A stretch of 64,000 bases of DNA from Pseudobacteriovorax sp. (GCA_013215145.1 JABSRP010000003.1:90381-154380); one strand, 5' to 3'; positions 1 to 10,260 are shown, counted from the first letter of the stretch. The notes: generated by a model from the sequence alone, not told the origin. Program-made: numbers and translations.

Positions 1-1269
1 CGTTTGCCCCAAGGAAGCCCAAGTTGATTCTAGAAGATTAATATCTGCTTTCGTGATTGTGCCGTCTTCTTCAATGCGATTTTCCATTTCGCGGCAGACA
101 TCAAGCATGGAAGTGACCCCCAAAATTCCACTGTTGCCCTTAATCGTATGCAGGTAGCGCTTCGTTTCTTTAAGCTGTGAGTCTGACTGCTTTATGGTAT
201 TCACAAGGCGATTAGTTTCGTCTAAATACTCGACAAACCCTGCACGATCACGATTGATGCATTCGAATATTCTCATGAGCTCTTGTTGCTTTTTCTCAGC
301 GGCGTTTCGTTCAAGCTCTGCGGTGATGTCCGAGATCATCATAAGCATGTTCTTGATTTTGCCATCTTTTCGAATGGGTAGAAAGCTGAGGGAATAAAAC
401 GACTCGCCTTTTTCAAAACGGCTGGGAAGTTGAACCAAGCTAACGCTTTCGGGCATGACGTTCTCAACAAGAGCGTCGAAACCCAAACGAATCCCAGCGC
501 CTACCCCAGGGGCAAAAGGCTCAAACCAATCCCAAATGGGGGCCTTTAGGTCTTGACCGAATATTTCATTGACCTTAGCAGCTTTTTCAGCGGCAACGAT
601 CCCAGTATCAAGGGCAATAGTTAACAATCCTTGATCTGTGTTGTCTAGAATCATTTTCATATCGTCATTGCGCTGATTCAACTGGCTCGTTCGCGCCACT
701 AGGATTTTCTCTAAACCGATCACGTTGTCAAAAAAATTCCGAGCAATAAAGCAAGACGCGACGGATTCCAAAACAACGAAGAGGGCGTGGATCCCAACGA
801 CCCATATGGCTGCTTCGTAATTGAAAACACTTTCAGGCAAAAACAGCCAAAAAATCGCATGATGAAGGGCGACGGTGACAGCGGCAACAAGAATGGTAAG
901 AGGATTACCGTAAACGGCAAGTAGCGCTAAAAATACGAAGAAGTGAAAGTGCATTTCAATTTGGACCGAACTTTGGCATAAGTGCACCAAAACTGCACCT
1001 AAACACATGCTAGTGAAGCCAAATATTAGAGATAGTTTTCGAGGATCCTCAATGGTTCTTGACGCAATCGTGGGTCCTGCTAGAACGAGAGTACTCAGGA
1101 TAAGAGCATTCATCACGCCTGTGTCACAGGCCAAGGCGACTAAAACAAATAAGGGAACATGGAGGTAGGCAACCACTAGTGCGATTTTATTGATCGATCG
1201 TACGTGCTTGATCTCTGCCTCAGTCTTTTCTTCTGGTAAGATTAAGTAGTTGATGATTGACTGGAGCAT
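1..1269 (-). CDS. Membrane sensor kinase with Hpt domain (3' end outside window)
   Basis: An open frame of 423 codons runs from ATG at 1269 to the window edge with no stop, so the C-terminus is missing. Residues about 20-180 hold roughly six hydrophobic segments including a His-rich stretch (MHFHFFVFLALL, then LHHAIFWLF) known from membrane sensors of chemotaxis-type proteins. A PAS-like region follows (MILDNTDQGLLTI; later MLMMISDITAE). Near the end is a histidine phosphotransfer motif, YLHTIKGNSGILG, with His374 as the likely phosphorylated residue. By analogy with the 11.9-14.7 kb kinase, a CheA-type ATPase domain probably follows outside the window. No strong Shine-Dalgarno sequence was seen. 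Family assignment is firm for Hpt, moderate for the rest. Confidence 0.8.
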   Translation of the reverse strand, partial: MLQSIINYLILPEEKTEAEIKHVRSINKIALVVAYLHVPLFVLVALACDTGVMNALILSTLVLAGPTIASRTIEDPRKLSLIFGFTSMCLGAVLVHLCQSSVQIEMHFHFFVFLALLAVYGNPLTILVAAVTVALHHAIFWLFLPESVFNYEAAIWVVGIHALFVVLESVASCFIARNFFDNVIGLEKILVARTSQLNQRNDDMKMILDNTDQGLLTIALDTGIVAAEKAAKVNEIFGQDLKAPIWDWFEPFAPGVGAGIRLGFDALVENVMPESVSLVQLPSRFEKGESFYSLSFLPIRKDGKIKNMLMMISDITAELERNAAEKKQQELMRIFECINRDRAGFVEYLDETNRLVNTIKQSDSQLKETKRYLHTIKGNSGILGVTSMLDVCREMENRIEEDGTITKADINLLESTWASLGQT

Positions 1270-1371
1270 AGCAAATCTTCCCGTGATAACTTTACTGATA
1301 GTAAGGCCATCGGACGGGGCTCGGATCGCTCAAGCGCGAAGAAGTAACTGATTTAAATAACTAGGGATATT

Positions 1372-1971
1372 GTGAAGAAATTAGTAATCAACATAGTGCT
1401 ACTATTTGTGGCATCCGCCGCAATACTGTATTTTGTTGGGAATCAAGGGTCCGACGTTTCGACGTTAGAATTGATAGACTCGCCATTTGTCAAAGACAAA
1501 CATTTGTCAAAAACTCCGTCATTCAAGCTGGTTAGTCAGGGTGGTCAGGATGTTTCACAAGACCAGCTTCTCGGTCGGTGGTCTCTGGTATTTTTTGGGT
1601 TTACGAGCTGCCCCCACGTCTGCCCTGACAGTCTCGGTCGCTTGAAAAAGGTGGGGCAGTATTTGCAAGAGGAGTATTCTGGTCCTTTTCAAATCCTTTT
1701 TGTTAGTATCGATCCCGAGACAGATGCCCCGTCCAGACTTAATTCCTATATGAAGTCTTTCGACGGATATATTATGGGACTGACGGGTCAAAAAAGTCAG
1801 ATTGATCGCCTGGCTGATTTCTTCTCAGCTCAGGGGCCAGATCTAGACTCACATGCCACAGCTGTCTTTGTCGTCGACCCCACAGGACGATCTCTTGGTC
1901 ACTTTCCCAGGGTTTTAAGCCCAAAGGTGATGCACGATCATTTAAAAAAATTTGCAAACCATGCACAGTAA
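1372..1971 (+). CDS. SCO1/SenC-family copper/thiol protein
   Basis: The protein is 199 aa and starts with GTG. It has an N-terminal membrane anchor (residues 4-22) and a periplasmic thioredoxin-like domain. The SCO signature is complete: GFTSCPHVCPDS gives Cys80 and Cys84, and DSHATAVFVVDP supplies the third copper ligand, His161. Family members deliver copper to the CuA site of cytochrome oxidase or act as thiol oxidoreductases. No oxidase subunit is visible in the window, so the client is unknown. The next gene overlaps or abuts and also has a thioredoxin-like fold, suggesting a two-gene redox operon. Confidence 0.9.
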   Translation: MKKLVINIVLLFVASAAILYFVGNQGSDVSTLELIDSPFVKDKHLSKTPSFKLVSQGGQDVSQDQLLGRWSLVFFGFTSCPHVCPDSLGRLKKVGQYLQEEYSGPFQILFVSIDPETDAPSRLNSYMKSFDGYIMGLTGQKSQIDRLADFFSAQGPDLDSHATAVFVVDPTGRSLGHFPRVLSPKVMHDHLKKFANHAQ

Positions 1972-1972
1972 C

Positions 1973-2512
1973 ATGAAAAAATGGGCTCATATTGCCATTC
2001 TGCTTATTTGGGCGGTGTCGTTGACAATTTACCTTTCCCTGAAAACTGGCGGGCATTTGCTTTCATTCCATCAACCCGATGATCTGACAAAGCTGCTGGA
2101 AACCCTTGAAGAGGTAGGACACGGGATGCAAGGAGAGTTTCACGCCTATCACTTTGTTTATGAGCAGTGCAGCTGCGCAAATGCTTTGTTATCTGCGCTC
2201 AATGACCGGGGAGTTTATCCAGGTTGGCAAGAGTCGATTATTTTCGGCGGTACGAAGTCGGACAAAACGGAAGCTCTCGAGGGTTTAGGCTTTCACCTGA
2301 TTTACATGGAACCTAAGCAGATTGAGAGAGATTTTGGCGTTAAGGCGGTACCCCTGTTGCTAGTAGTAAAAGAGGGTGCCGTCTCTTATATTGGTGGTTA
2401 CTATGATCGCCCCGCTAATTATCAGTCGCTGGATCGTGATATTTTCGCACGGATCATAAATGAGGAAACGGTGGAGAGCCTTCCTTTGTATGGCTGCGCA
2501 CTCGATTTATAG
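1973..2512 (+). CDS. Membrane-anchored thioredoxin-like protein
   Basis: The ATG at 1973 lies one base after the SCO1 stop; an alternative start at 1952 would overlap it. The protein is about 179 aa, with one N-terminal transmembrane helix (AILLIWAVSLTIYL) and a periplasmic domain. FVYEQCSCANALL is a CSC redox-like motif at the position of a thioredoxin active site, and VKAVPLLLVVKEG followed by YIGGYYDR matches the cis-Pro and C-terminal strand region of that fold. It is probably co-transcribed with the SCO1 gene and may be a redox partner. The exact family is not recognised. Confidence 0.7.
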   Translation: MKKWAHIAILLIWAVSLTIYLSLKTGGHLLSFHQPDDLTKLLETLEEVGHGMQGEFHAYHFVYEQCSCANALLSALNDRGVYPGWQESIIFGGTKSDKTEALEGLGFHLIYMEPKQIERDFGVKAVPLLLVVKEGAVSYIGGYYDRPANYQSLDRDIFARIINEETVESLPLYGCALDL

Positions 2513-2586
2513 ATGGATATTCCTTGTGCCTCGTTTTGTAACGTCGGCACAAATTACCTATCGACGATTAGCTGCTATCTTCCGAA

Positions 2587-4491
2587 ATGAGGGCTTTATG
2601 TGGAGTCGCAGCGGACTTGTTACGCTTAATCTTGGCCATTTTGTTAAGTATGCCAGCAGTATCGGGAACCAGTGATACTTTGGATATTAGTCCTATTCAA
2701 GATAAAAAAGAGATGTTGGGTCCTTACATTCACTACTCTAGTAGCCCAGCAGGTATAGAGTATATTTTGTCCGAAGAAGGGCGTGCTACGTTCAAACAAA
2801 ATTCTTCTCCTACTATTCACTACGCAAAGGCGACTGGAACTGATCTGAAAAATTTGTCCTCGATTTGGTCGCGGTTCCGTCTCAAAAACTCCGATTCCCT
2901 TGTAAAAAAAGTCTACATTTTCGACGACGAATTTCGTAATTTTCAAAGTCAACTGTACCAGGGGAACCGCCTTTTGCAATAAATGGGTATGAAAGATACC
3001 CACAGTCGTCGCTACTTTGAAATCTCTATGGATCCCTTATCCGAAGAAGACTTTCACTTGCATTACAAGCCTTATAGTAGTTTCTAATCCACTCCAATTA
3101 TCGCTGCTGAAAAAGATCTATATTATGAGGAGAAGCAGTTTGGGGATAATCGATTTTCGATCGTTGTCACAATCATTGGTATTAGCTTTCTCTGTAATGG
3201 TCTTTTGTTGCTGATTCGGAAAGACCCCGAGTACATCTACTACCTTTTGTACCTCGTTTGCTTTGCTGTTTGGATCCTAAACGTTTGGAGTATGCCTCAT
3301 AGTATCTGGGGAAACATAGATTGGGACGTGATATCTCTTGGTTTGCTTGGTTTTTCGGCCATGATGTTTAGTTATCATTTTCTCGATCTAAAACGCTATG
3401 AAATCCTGCGAAAGACAGTGTATATGTGTTCAGTGCTATACATCGTATTTTCTGGATTAGCCTTCTTCAATAACGACGTCGCGTTTTACCTTATTCAAGC
3501 GCTAAGTGCTGTGGGGTCACCGATGTTGCTTTTTTCTGGGTTATACGTATATGTGAAAAGGAGAGAGCTGCACACGTTAATCTATGTCTTCGCTTACGGT
3601 GTTTTTCTTGTGGGTGTTGCTGTCAATGTCCTATACAACTTTCGCATCCTGGAAAACTTTCATTTTCGCAGTGGTCTGCTTTACGGCACCGCTGTAGAGG
3701 CTGTGGTTATGTTGGTGGCTATCGGTAGGCGGATCTATCAGCTCGATCTGGAACGACGATACAGTTACCGTCAGCTTGCCAAGCTTGTCTACCCCCACCA
3801 ACTTCAGCAAATCAGACAGGGGATTAATATTGAATCGACGATGCCTGTAGGAGACAGCAATGCTTGCGTCCTAGCCTTCGATGTGATCGCGAGTTCACAA
3901 GTCAATGATTCCAGCTTTGCCGAGCGTTGGGAAACCTTTATGCAAAAGGTCAGGACGATCATGATGCACAAATATGATGAAACCCAAATGGTCTCGACTG
4001 GATATATCATCAAGGAGATGGGAGATGGCTTCCTCTGCTCCGTTGGATATCCCTTTGTGCAGCCAACAGACAGTCCCGAGGACTTTTGTGTGCAGCTAGC
4101 CGATACTCTCGTCAGGCTTTTTCATCAAGAGATGGATGGTATGAGTGAAACCAATCCTATTCACTGCTCTGTCGGAATCGCTAAAGGGCCCGTAAAGGCC
4201 TATTTCTCAGGTTCCGGTGCCATTCGGCATGACCTATGGGGGCGTGGGGTTGTTTTAGCTACCCGCTATGAAGAGATGAGACGAGAGGTTTTTCGGATTT
4301 TAGAGATTCCCTCCGAAAGCATTATCTGTGTCCAGAATGATCTCTTTCAAACCTTAACGGAACAGACGCAGGCGGATTTCCAAATGGTTCCTTTGAGACC
4401 GCATGGGGTTACTGTCAGAAACCAGCCGGATGCTGACGCCCTCGCAGTGAAACTATATCGTAGCAGTCGATTACAGCGAAAAGCATCTTAA
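2587..4491 (+). pseudogene. 7TMR-DISM class III adenylate cyclase interrupted by two in-frame TAA codons
   Basis: One reading frame runs from ATG 2587 to 4491 and encodes a signal peptide, a DISM-type extracellular domain, about seven membrane helices and a class III cyclase domain. It is interrupted by TAA at 2980-2982 and 3085-3087. No frame change is needed: the protein reads on sensibly across both stops (…GNRLLQ, stop, MGMKDTHSRRYF…; …YKPYSSF, stop, STPIIAAEK…). Each stop could derive from CAA (Gln) by one transition. Cyclase motifs are present: FDVIASS (metal Asp), IKEMGDGFLCSVG (Lys and second metal Asp) and HDLWGRGVVLATRYE, where the usual Asn is Val. Probably a recent pseudogene; readthrough or sequencing error is possible. 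The later ORF alone would begin inside the first membrane helix. Confidence 0.8.
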
Positions 4492-4632
4492 TCGTCAATT
4501 AAGCTAATTACGTCTCTATAGATAGCTCAAAAAAACTATACCTAAGCGCTAAGAAGAAAGCACTGGTAATACCTGCCATAAGGAAGTAGTGTGACGTGTT
4601 TGTCAACAAGATCACGGAAGGGGAAGTACACT

Positions 4633-6852
4633 GTGAATAGGTTTCAGATTCTGCTCATGGGAGCAATGGCAGTGGGCTGTGTAAAGCAAGTAGACGTCGA
4701 GTCGACCGCAAACCAGGAGAAAAAACTTAGTGTAAATAGCATGTTTGATATGTCTATCCCGCAGCCAAAGGCTGATAAGAAGCCGTTGGAACTTAAAAAA
4801 CACGGTGATACGAGGGTTGATCCCTACTATTGGCTCAGAGATGATGACAGGGCAGATAAAGACATATTGGCGCATTTGGAGGCGGAAAATGCCTACACTG
4901 CTAAGGTTCTGTCGGGGACCAACGGCTTGCAAGGCGAGATTTTTCAGGAGCTGAATAACCGCATCAAAAAGGATGACTCCACGGTTCCCGTGAAAAATCG
5001 GGGCTACTATTATTACCAGAGGTACGAAGGCGATGGTGAGTATGCAATATATGCGAGGAAGCCTGGGACTCTTGATGCCAAAGAGGAAGTACTTCTAAAT
5101 GGAAACGCGATGGCAAAAGACAAAGACTACTTTGCCATAGGAAGTTATGCAGTCAGCACAAACAATCAAATCCTCGCATACTCGACGGATCTCATCGGCA
5201 GAAGGGTATACACTATCGAGTTCAAAGACCTAGAGGGTAAGAAAACCTATAGTGATAAACTAGAAGGGACCACGGGTCAGGCTGTTTGGGCCAACGACAA
5301 TCAAACTGTTTACTATATTAAAAAGGATCCTAAGACCCTACTTGGCTATAAAGTATATCGCCATAAGATAGGTACTTCCCAAAGTGACGATGCTCTAGTT
5401 TATGAGGAATTGGATCGTTCGTTCTATACAGCATTGGGCAAGACAAAAGATGACGCGATGGTTGTGATTTATCATAGCAGCACGACTAAAAAAGGCGCTT
5501 CGATCCTAGATGCCAACAAACCCACTGACACATTTAAACCTATGCTGGCTCTCGAAGACAATCATGAATATAGTTTCAAAAAGTTGGGCGATTGGTTTTA
5601 CATCCGCACCAATTGGGAAGCCAAAAACTTTCGCCTCATGAAAGCGCCTATCGCCAAAGCTGCTGACAAAAAATCCTGGCAGGTAGTGATTCCCCACGAT
5701 CCCAACAGCTACTTGAATGGCTTTGAAGTCTTCCGGAATTACTTGGTGGTAGCTGATAAAAATAATGGCAATAACCGCATCCGAAGTTTTGAATTAAAAT
5801 CCATGAACGAGTCGACTTTGAAATTCGATGATCCGGTTTTTCTAGCTGGATTTCGAGGCAACCTTGAGACTGATACCGATACTGTTCGACTCTTCTACAC
5901 GTCATTGACAACACCCATGAGCACCTACGATTACAACCTAAAAACAGGTGAGCGCTCGTTGCTTAAGCAAACGGAAGTTTTGGGTGGGTTTCAGCCGAGC
6001 AACTATGCAAGCGAACGTATTTTCGTTAAGGCTAGAGACGGGAAAGATGTCCCAGTATCCATAGTCTATCGCAAGGATCAATTTAAAAAAGATGGATCAA
6101 ACCCCATCTATCAGTATGGCTACGGATCTTATGGTAATACCATTGAACCCTATTTCTCAGCGTCTCGTTTGTCATTACTCGATCGCGGATTTGTGTTTGC
6201 CATTGCTCATATCCGCGGTGGGCAAATGCTGGGTCGGCCTTGGTACGAAGACGGTAAGATGTTTAATAAGATAAATACCTTCACGGATTTTATCGATGTG
6301 ACAAAGGGTCTCGTAAAGCAAAACTATGGGGCGGCTGACAAGGTTTTTGCCGCTGGTGGAAGTGCCGGTGGGCTGTTGATAGGCGCTGTGGTTAATATGG
6401 AGCCAAGCCTATACAAGGGCGTTGCGGCTCACGTTCCCTTTGTAGATGTGGTCACCACAATGCTTGATGAGAGTATTCCTCTCACCACCAATGAATATGA
6501 CGAATGGGGAAATCCCAACAATAAGGACTCTTACGAGTATATGCTTTCCTACTCTCCCTACGATCAGGTTAAAGCTCAGGACTATCCGCACATGTTAGTG
6601 ACCACTGGGCTGCATGACTCTCAGGTTCAATACTTCGAACCAGCAAAGTGGGTTGCAAAGTTGCGGGACATGAAGACGGGTAACAATGTCTTGGCCTTTC
6701 AGATTAATATGGAAGCTGGACACGGCGGATCATCTGGTCGATTCAGACGAAACAAAGAGCGAGCGTTAGAGTACGCTTTCTTCTCTTACTTGGCTGGAAT
6801 TAAGCAGTCTGGTGAGATTTCGGAAAAGGTCATGAAGCAAAATAAAGGCTAG
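4633..6852 (+). CDS. ptrB: Oligopeptidase B-like prolyl oligopeptidase, probable lipoprotein
   Basis: About 739 aa from GTG 4633; a longer start at GTG 4591 is also possible, with AAGGAAG just upstream. The N-terminus resembles a lipoprotein signal (LLMGAMAVGC). An S9A propeller domain is followed by an alpha/beta-hydrolase domain with GGSAGG (Ser577), GLHDSQ (Asp662) and EAGHGG (His697). PLTTNEYDEWGNP is typical of oligopeptidase B, which cleaves peptides after basic residues. Known bacterial enzymes are mostly cytoplasmic, so the putative lipid anchor is notable. A hairpin at 6869-6900 probably terminates transcription. Family assignment is secure; location and start are less so. Confidence 0.9.
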   Translation: MNRFQILLMGAMAVGCVKQVDVESTANQEKKLSVNSMFDMSIPQPKADKKPLELKKHGDTRVDPYYWLRDDDRADKDILAHLEAENAYTAKVLSGTNGLQGEIFQELNNRIKKDDSTVPVKNRGYYYYQRYEGDGEYAIYARKPGTLDAKEEVLLNGNAMAKDKDYFAIGSYAVSTNNQILAYSTDLIGRRVYTIEFKDLEGKKTYSDKLEGTTGQAVWANDNQTVYYIKKDPKTLLGYKVYRHKIGTSQSDDALVYEELDRSFYTALGKTKDDAMVVIYHSSTTKKGASILDANKPTDTFKPMLALEDNHEYSFKKLGDWFYIRTNWEAKNFRLMKAPIAKAADKKSWQVVIPHDPNSYLNGFEVFRNYLVVADKNNGNNRIRSFELKSMNESTLKFDDPVFLAGFRGNLETDTDTVRLFYTSLTTPMSTYDYNLKTGERSLLKQTEVLGGFQPSNYASERIFVKARDGKDVPVSIVYRKDQFKKDGSNPIYQYGYGSYGNTIEPYFSASRLSLLDRGFVFAIAHIRGGQMLGRPWYEDGKMFNKINTFTDFIDVTKGLVKQNYGAADKVFAAGGSAGGLLIGAVVNMEPSLYKGVAAHVPFVDVVTTMLDESIPLTTNEYDEWGNPNNKDSYEYMLSYSPYDQVKAQDYPHMLVTTGLHDSQVQYFEPAKWVAKLRDMKTGNNVLAFQINMEAGHGGSSGRFRRNKERALEYAFFSYLAGIKQSGEISEKVMKQNKG

Positions 6853-6868
6853 ATATTTCCATTTTAAA

Positions 6869-6908
6869 AAGCCCTAGGTGCATTATGCTAATTAGGGCTT
6901 CCTCTTGT
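6869..6908 (+). terminator. Probable intrinsic terminator after ptrB
   Basis: An 8-bp perfect stem, AAGCCCTA (6869-6876) paired with TAGGGCTT (6893-6900), is followed by a pyrimidine-rich tail (CCTCTTGTTT). It lies 17 bp after the ptrB stop. Confidence 0.7.
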
Positions 6909-7378
6909 TTAGTTGAATTCCATTTACCATCTATTTTTTTAATTCGTCGCTTATGGAAAAGTTTTGTCTGATTTCATAGCCTGATTATGAATCGTGTGCT
7001 TGTGGGTTTAGCCCTCAGGATTATCTAACCTTGCTCCTCTGTTATATCCCATTAATCGTGCTGCTGCTGATGATCGAGAGTAGCTTGAAAGCACAAAGCT
7101 AAGTAGTAGTGTCATACTGACCGTTAACGTATTTCCTTTTTGTTGTTATTGGGCCGCAACAATACTTCTTTACAATTGATACGCTATTGCAGCTGCCTGC
7201 AACAAATCGTTTTGATTAGTTTATAGCTTTAGTCTTCTTTGCAGAAATGATTGTTTTGTTCCCGATTTTAGTCGTTTAGGTAACAAATGCGCAGAAAGTA
7301 TTGAGAGTTGTTGCAACCTTTCGGATCCTCGATCGTCGGAAGTAAGGTTAATGTTGGGTTTAAGGAAGGTATTATTAA
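6909..7378. other. Intergenic region without recognised gene
   Basis: About 470 bp with stops in all frames and AT-rich tracts. The only supported signal is a strong ribosome-binding sequence, AAGGAAGG, shortly before the ATG at 7379, so this region probably also carries that gene's promoter. Confidence 0.5.
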
Positions 7379-8251
7379 ATGAAATCAAGGAAAACTATCT
7401 ACAAAATCATTTCTACTATTGTGATTGTTTTAGGCGGTCACACTGCGGTTCTGGCTGAAGATGAACCTACAATCGAAAATCAGATTAATAATCTCTTCAA
7501 GGACATTAGAATTGACAGATCACTTATGAAAAGCAATCTTTCCAAGATCAAAGATAATATACAACCTCAATTCGGCATAGACTATGCCTACTTATGTAGA
7601 AACGGTAACACCCATGCTGTCAATGAAGAGTCTCAAATTTTTAAAAGATATGAAAAGGCTACAAGTCGTCAGAACTTAATGGAGGCTAAAAATTTAAGGG
7701 ATGCTTGTAAATACGATAGCCGAGAATGCTCCAATTCTTTTGAGGGTCTAACAAAGATCTCGTCTTCAATGAAATTGCTCTTAGAATATCAGCTTTTGTC
7801 CTCTTCGACAGAAGAATGTATCGATGAAAGAGCTGAGCTTGGTTTTGGTTATAGGTATTTAGAGCAGCAAACCGAAAATGAGATTATTGACTCTTATCGT
7901 GATGTAAAGCTTTCGGCTCAACAACTCGGGAGTAGAATCGACAATAATTTGCAAAGGTGCGTTATCGGTTTTGAGTCATTTTGTAATGAACAAGACTTGT
8001 TGGATTCCATAGTCCAATTATCTGGTGATTTTAAGGATTTCATAAGTTCCCCAAATACGCTCGCTGAAAATATCTGGGAGGACGAATATGTATCCGAAAT
8101 CAAATCGCGATGTGTCGGTGATGAAGTTTTCCATGGCGTGTTTAGTCAGAATTGTGCGGAGTATCTAGAATTCTATAATAGCTTTGTCCGAGGGCTTTTT
8201 GAGTTCACCATACGGCAAAATAAAATTGATGATCACATCTACGATCTATAA
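7379..8251 (+). CDS. Secreted protein of unknown function
   Basis: The protein is 290 aa with a clear signal peptide ending near AVLA (about residue 26). The mature part is hydrophilic, probably largely helical, and contains about nine cysteines (for example CKYDSRECSN and CVGDEVFH), consistent with an oxidised periplasmic or secreted protein. The start is supported by AAGGAAGG upstream. It stands alone, with a terminator-like hairpin about 150 bp downstream. No family recognised. Confidence 0.65.
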   Translation: MKSRKTIYKIISTIVIVLGGHTAVLAEDEPTIENQINNLFKDIRIDRSLMKSNLSKIKDNIQPQFGIDYAYLCRNGNTHAVNEESQIFKRYEKATSRQNLMEAKNLRDACKYDSRECSNSFEGLTKISSSMKLLLEYQLLSSSTEECIDERAELGFGYRYLEQQTENEIIDSYRDVKLSAQQLGSRIDNNLQRCVIGFESFCNEQDLLDSIVQLSGDFKDFISSPNTLAENIWEDEYVSEIKSRCVGDEVFHGVFSQNCAEYLEFYNSFVRGLFEFTIRQNKIDDHIYDL

Positions 8252-8741
8252 TGTTTATCAAAAAGTAAGATGTATGCCGCCTCTAAAGTGTACTACATGT
8301 TTGCTTGCGGTTAATCCCTTCCGGGAGAACCGAAACTCAGCCGTTGGCAAACCAAGAAATACCTTGTTAGCCGAAAGTTCAGTCTATTGAGATCCTACTC
8401 AAAATGGTCCCTTTCTGGGACCAGGTTTTTCCTAATTTAATGTAATCTCGATCATAGACTTCCGAGATCCCCCCCCCTCCTATTTTATAATTCCCTTGCA
8501 GATTTTCCTCTCTCCAAAAGCTATCAAGTATAGCGCTCAATAGTTAAGAATCGCCACACTCCGGCGCAACGGGTGTTTAATTGACTGTAAAAAAAACTAA
8601 CAGCAGTCTAAAGAACTAACGCAAAACAACAGTTTAGGTTTCCTCACCCACAACTAAATCAAGTGCTTATCTAGCGGTTCTATACTTGCACTTCAAATAG
8701 CGGTGTTTTTTCTGCTCTTATTGTTAATGTGGGTTTGTCTA
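8252..8741. other. Intergenic region, mostly unassigned
   Basis: About 490 bp. Apart from the hairpin at 8405-8423, it contains a run of C residues (8469-8477) and no gene that could be supported. Confidence 0.45.
8405..8430 (+). terminator. Hairpin terminator
   Basis: TGGTCCC (8405-8411) pairs with GGGACCA (8417-8423) over a five-base TTTCT loop, followed by GGTTTTTCCT. It probably ends the transcript from the secreted-protein gene. Confidence 0.65.
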
Positions 8742-9713
8742 ATGAAGTATTTTAGGTTGTTGGGTTTATTGCTTCTTTTTTCATGTAGCCATACTCAGGA
8801 GATTCCTGAAGAATACCAATACTTATTTTACAAAACTAAAAATAGCAATCAGGTGCTCTTGCAACAAAAACACCCTAGGCATGCTCCCCAACCGCCAAAG
8901 TTCACTGTTACGTTATCACCAGAACTAGAAACACAAGAGCTAACATTTATCGTTAAGGCAGAGCCTATAAGAACAGTTGAAGTAAGAAAAATTCAGTTTT
9001 TTTATGATACGAAAAATATCATATTAAATTATGATGCAAATGACAGAGCCTTAGAGATTAATCCAGCGAGTAAATCGCTTGAAAAGCAAACTCCTTTGGC
9101 CTTAAACTCCCATTTAAAAATGACAAATCAAGTAATCTCTGCTCTCGGTGTGCTGAAGAGTAAGTCGGGGCCTAGTTTAAGTTGTTCTGGCTTCTTTATA
9201 GGTAAAGGTAGGTTCGTAACAAATCATCATTGTGTAGCAAAAATCAAAAACTGCAATCACTTAGAAATTTTGGTACGGGATAAAAACCAGCAGATTAGGG
9301 CTTTTAAGTGCCTTGGCCTCGATAAGATTGACAGCACCTTAGACCTAGCAGTTCTCATTAGTGATAGACCTGCGCAAGATTATCTTCCCCTGGTTCTCAA
9401 ACAGGACCAAACTGCATTCGTAGACAATCGTCATGTGTGGGCTATCAATTTTCGCGATAATAAGTTAACAGTTCGAAAGTGCCTGAGCTTTGCTGAAGAA
9501 CGCAGCGGGAGAGCAACTGGAATATGCCTTAAACAATATGGTTGTAAACTCGCTAGCTTCGTTCATTCTTGTTCATTAAAAACTGAGCCTGGTGATTCAG
9601 GAAGTCCGATTGTTAATTCAAAAGGACAGGTCTTAGGGCTCCTTTGGGGAAGCGCTGATCGTCCTTCCGGTCAACTATCTTTATTCAGCCCAAGCCACCT
9701 ACTTAAGCCTTAG
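8742..9713 (+). CDS. Trypsin-like serine protease lipoprotein
   Basis: From ATG 8742 the protein is 323 aa and begins MKYFRLLGLLLLFSCS, a lipoprotein signal with the LFSC lipobox; a longer start at 8703 would spoil it. The C-terminal half is an S1/S46-type chymotrypsin fold with a full triad: TNHHC (His), STLDLAVL (Asp) and EPGDSGSPIV (Ser). Several cysteine pairs suggest disulfides. The N-terminal 110 residues are of unknown fold. Probably an envelope-anchored protease. There is no clear Shine-Dalgarno sequence. Confidence 0.8.
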   Translation: MKYFRLLGLLLLFSCSHTQEIPEEYQYLFYKTKNSNQVLLQQKHPRHAPQPPKFTVTLSPELETQELTFIVKAEPIRTVEVRKIQFFYDTKNIILNYDANDRALEINPASKSLEKQTPLALNSHLKMTNQVISALGVLKSKSGPSLSCSGFFIGKGRFVTNHHCVAKIKNCNHLEILVRDKNQQIRAFKCLGLDKIDSTLDLAVLISDRPAQDYLPLVLKQDQTAFVDNRHVWAINFRDNKLTVRKCLSFAEERSGRATGICLKQYGCKLASFVHSCSLKTEPGDSGSPIVNSKGQVLGLLWGSADRPSGQLSLFSPSHLLKP

Positions 9714-9747
9714 GGCAAAGAAATGCTTCAGAGAATTAAAACCAAGC

Positions 9748-9948
9748 TTATGCTGGTAGCAGAATTCCATCCTTAAACTCTTCTTGCTTTTGAGCGGCAA
9801 ACTCGAAGCAACGGTGAATTTCTTTTGCTCCTTCGTGAAACTCATTTTCCAAGCTAGTTTTTAATTCTAAAAATCGGCATTCATGCCCAACATCATAGAC
9901 AAGGTGCTGGAAGAAGAAATCGGTCCTGTTGATAGATCCTAAATTACG
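9748..9948 (-). pseudogene. C-terminal coding remnant of unknown gene
   Basis: A 66-codon open frame on the minus strand has protein-like composition (TDFFFQHLVYDVGHECRF … FKDGILLPA) but no ATG or GTG start, and a stop lies immediately upstream. It abuts transposase remnants, so it is read as the tail of a gene truncated by insertion. No family recognised. Confidence 0.35.
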
Positions 9949-9988
9949 TTATATAACATCTTAGAAATTTTCTTGTATCGGAGCGAGT

Positions 9989-10260
9989 ATGCAAGGACGG
10001 CAACCTTATCTCCCACCAATGTTTATCGATGGTAATCTAGAAAGCTACGTACCAAAGCGGCACTTATTGCGTAAAGTCAGCAAATAAATCAATCTGAGTT
10101 TTATTAAGCCAATTCCAGAGCATCTATATGCTCCTCGCGGTCAGCCCTGATTAGATCCTGCGGTTTTTTTTAAATGCAATTGATAGCATATCTATTCGAT
10201 ATCAAATCAGATAGGAAGCTTTGTGATGAGGTTTCATGCAATCTGGCCTATCGTTGGTGG
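9989..10260 (+). mobile_element. Degraded IS1182/IS5-type transposase N-terminus
   Basis: From ATG 9989 the translation gives MQGRQPYLPPMFIDGN, then YVPKRHLLRKV, LYAPRGQP, LDPAVFFK and, after a frameshift, QLIAYLFDIKSDRKLCDE and LAYRW. This ordered pattern is typical of the N-terminus of IS1182/IS5-type transposases. At least two in-frame stops and one frameshift make it inactive. It runs directly into an IS66 transposase remnant, marking an old element-into-element junction. Confidence 0.6.

Noticed and set aside
2644..3003. Minus-strand 119-codon frame inside the broken cyclase
   Set aside because: The plus strand encodes recognisable DISM-cyclase sequence across the same interval, so this is an antisense shadow.
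4486..4502. CTTAAT…ATTAAG hairpin after the broken cyclase
   Set aside because: Short AT-only stem with no U-rich tail; not a convincing terminator.
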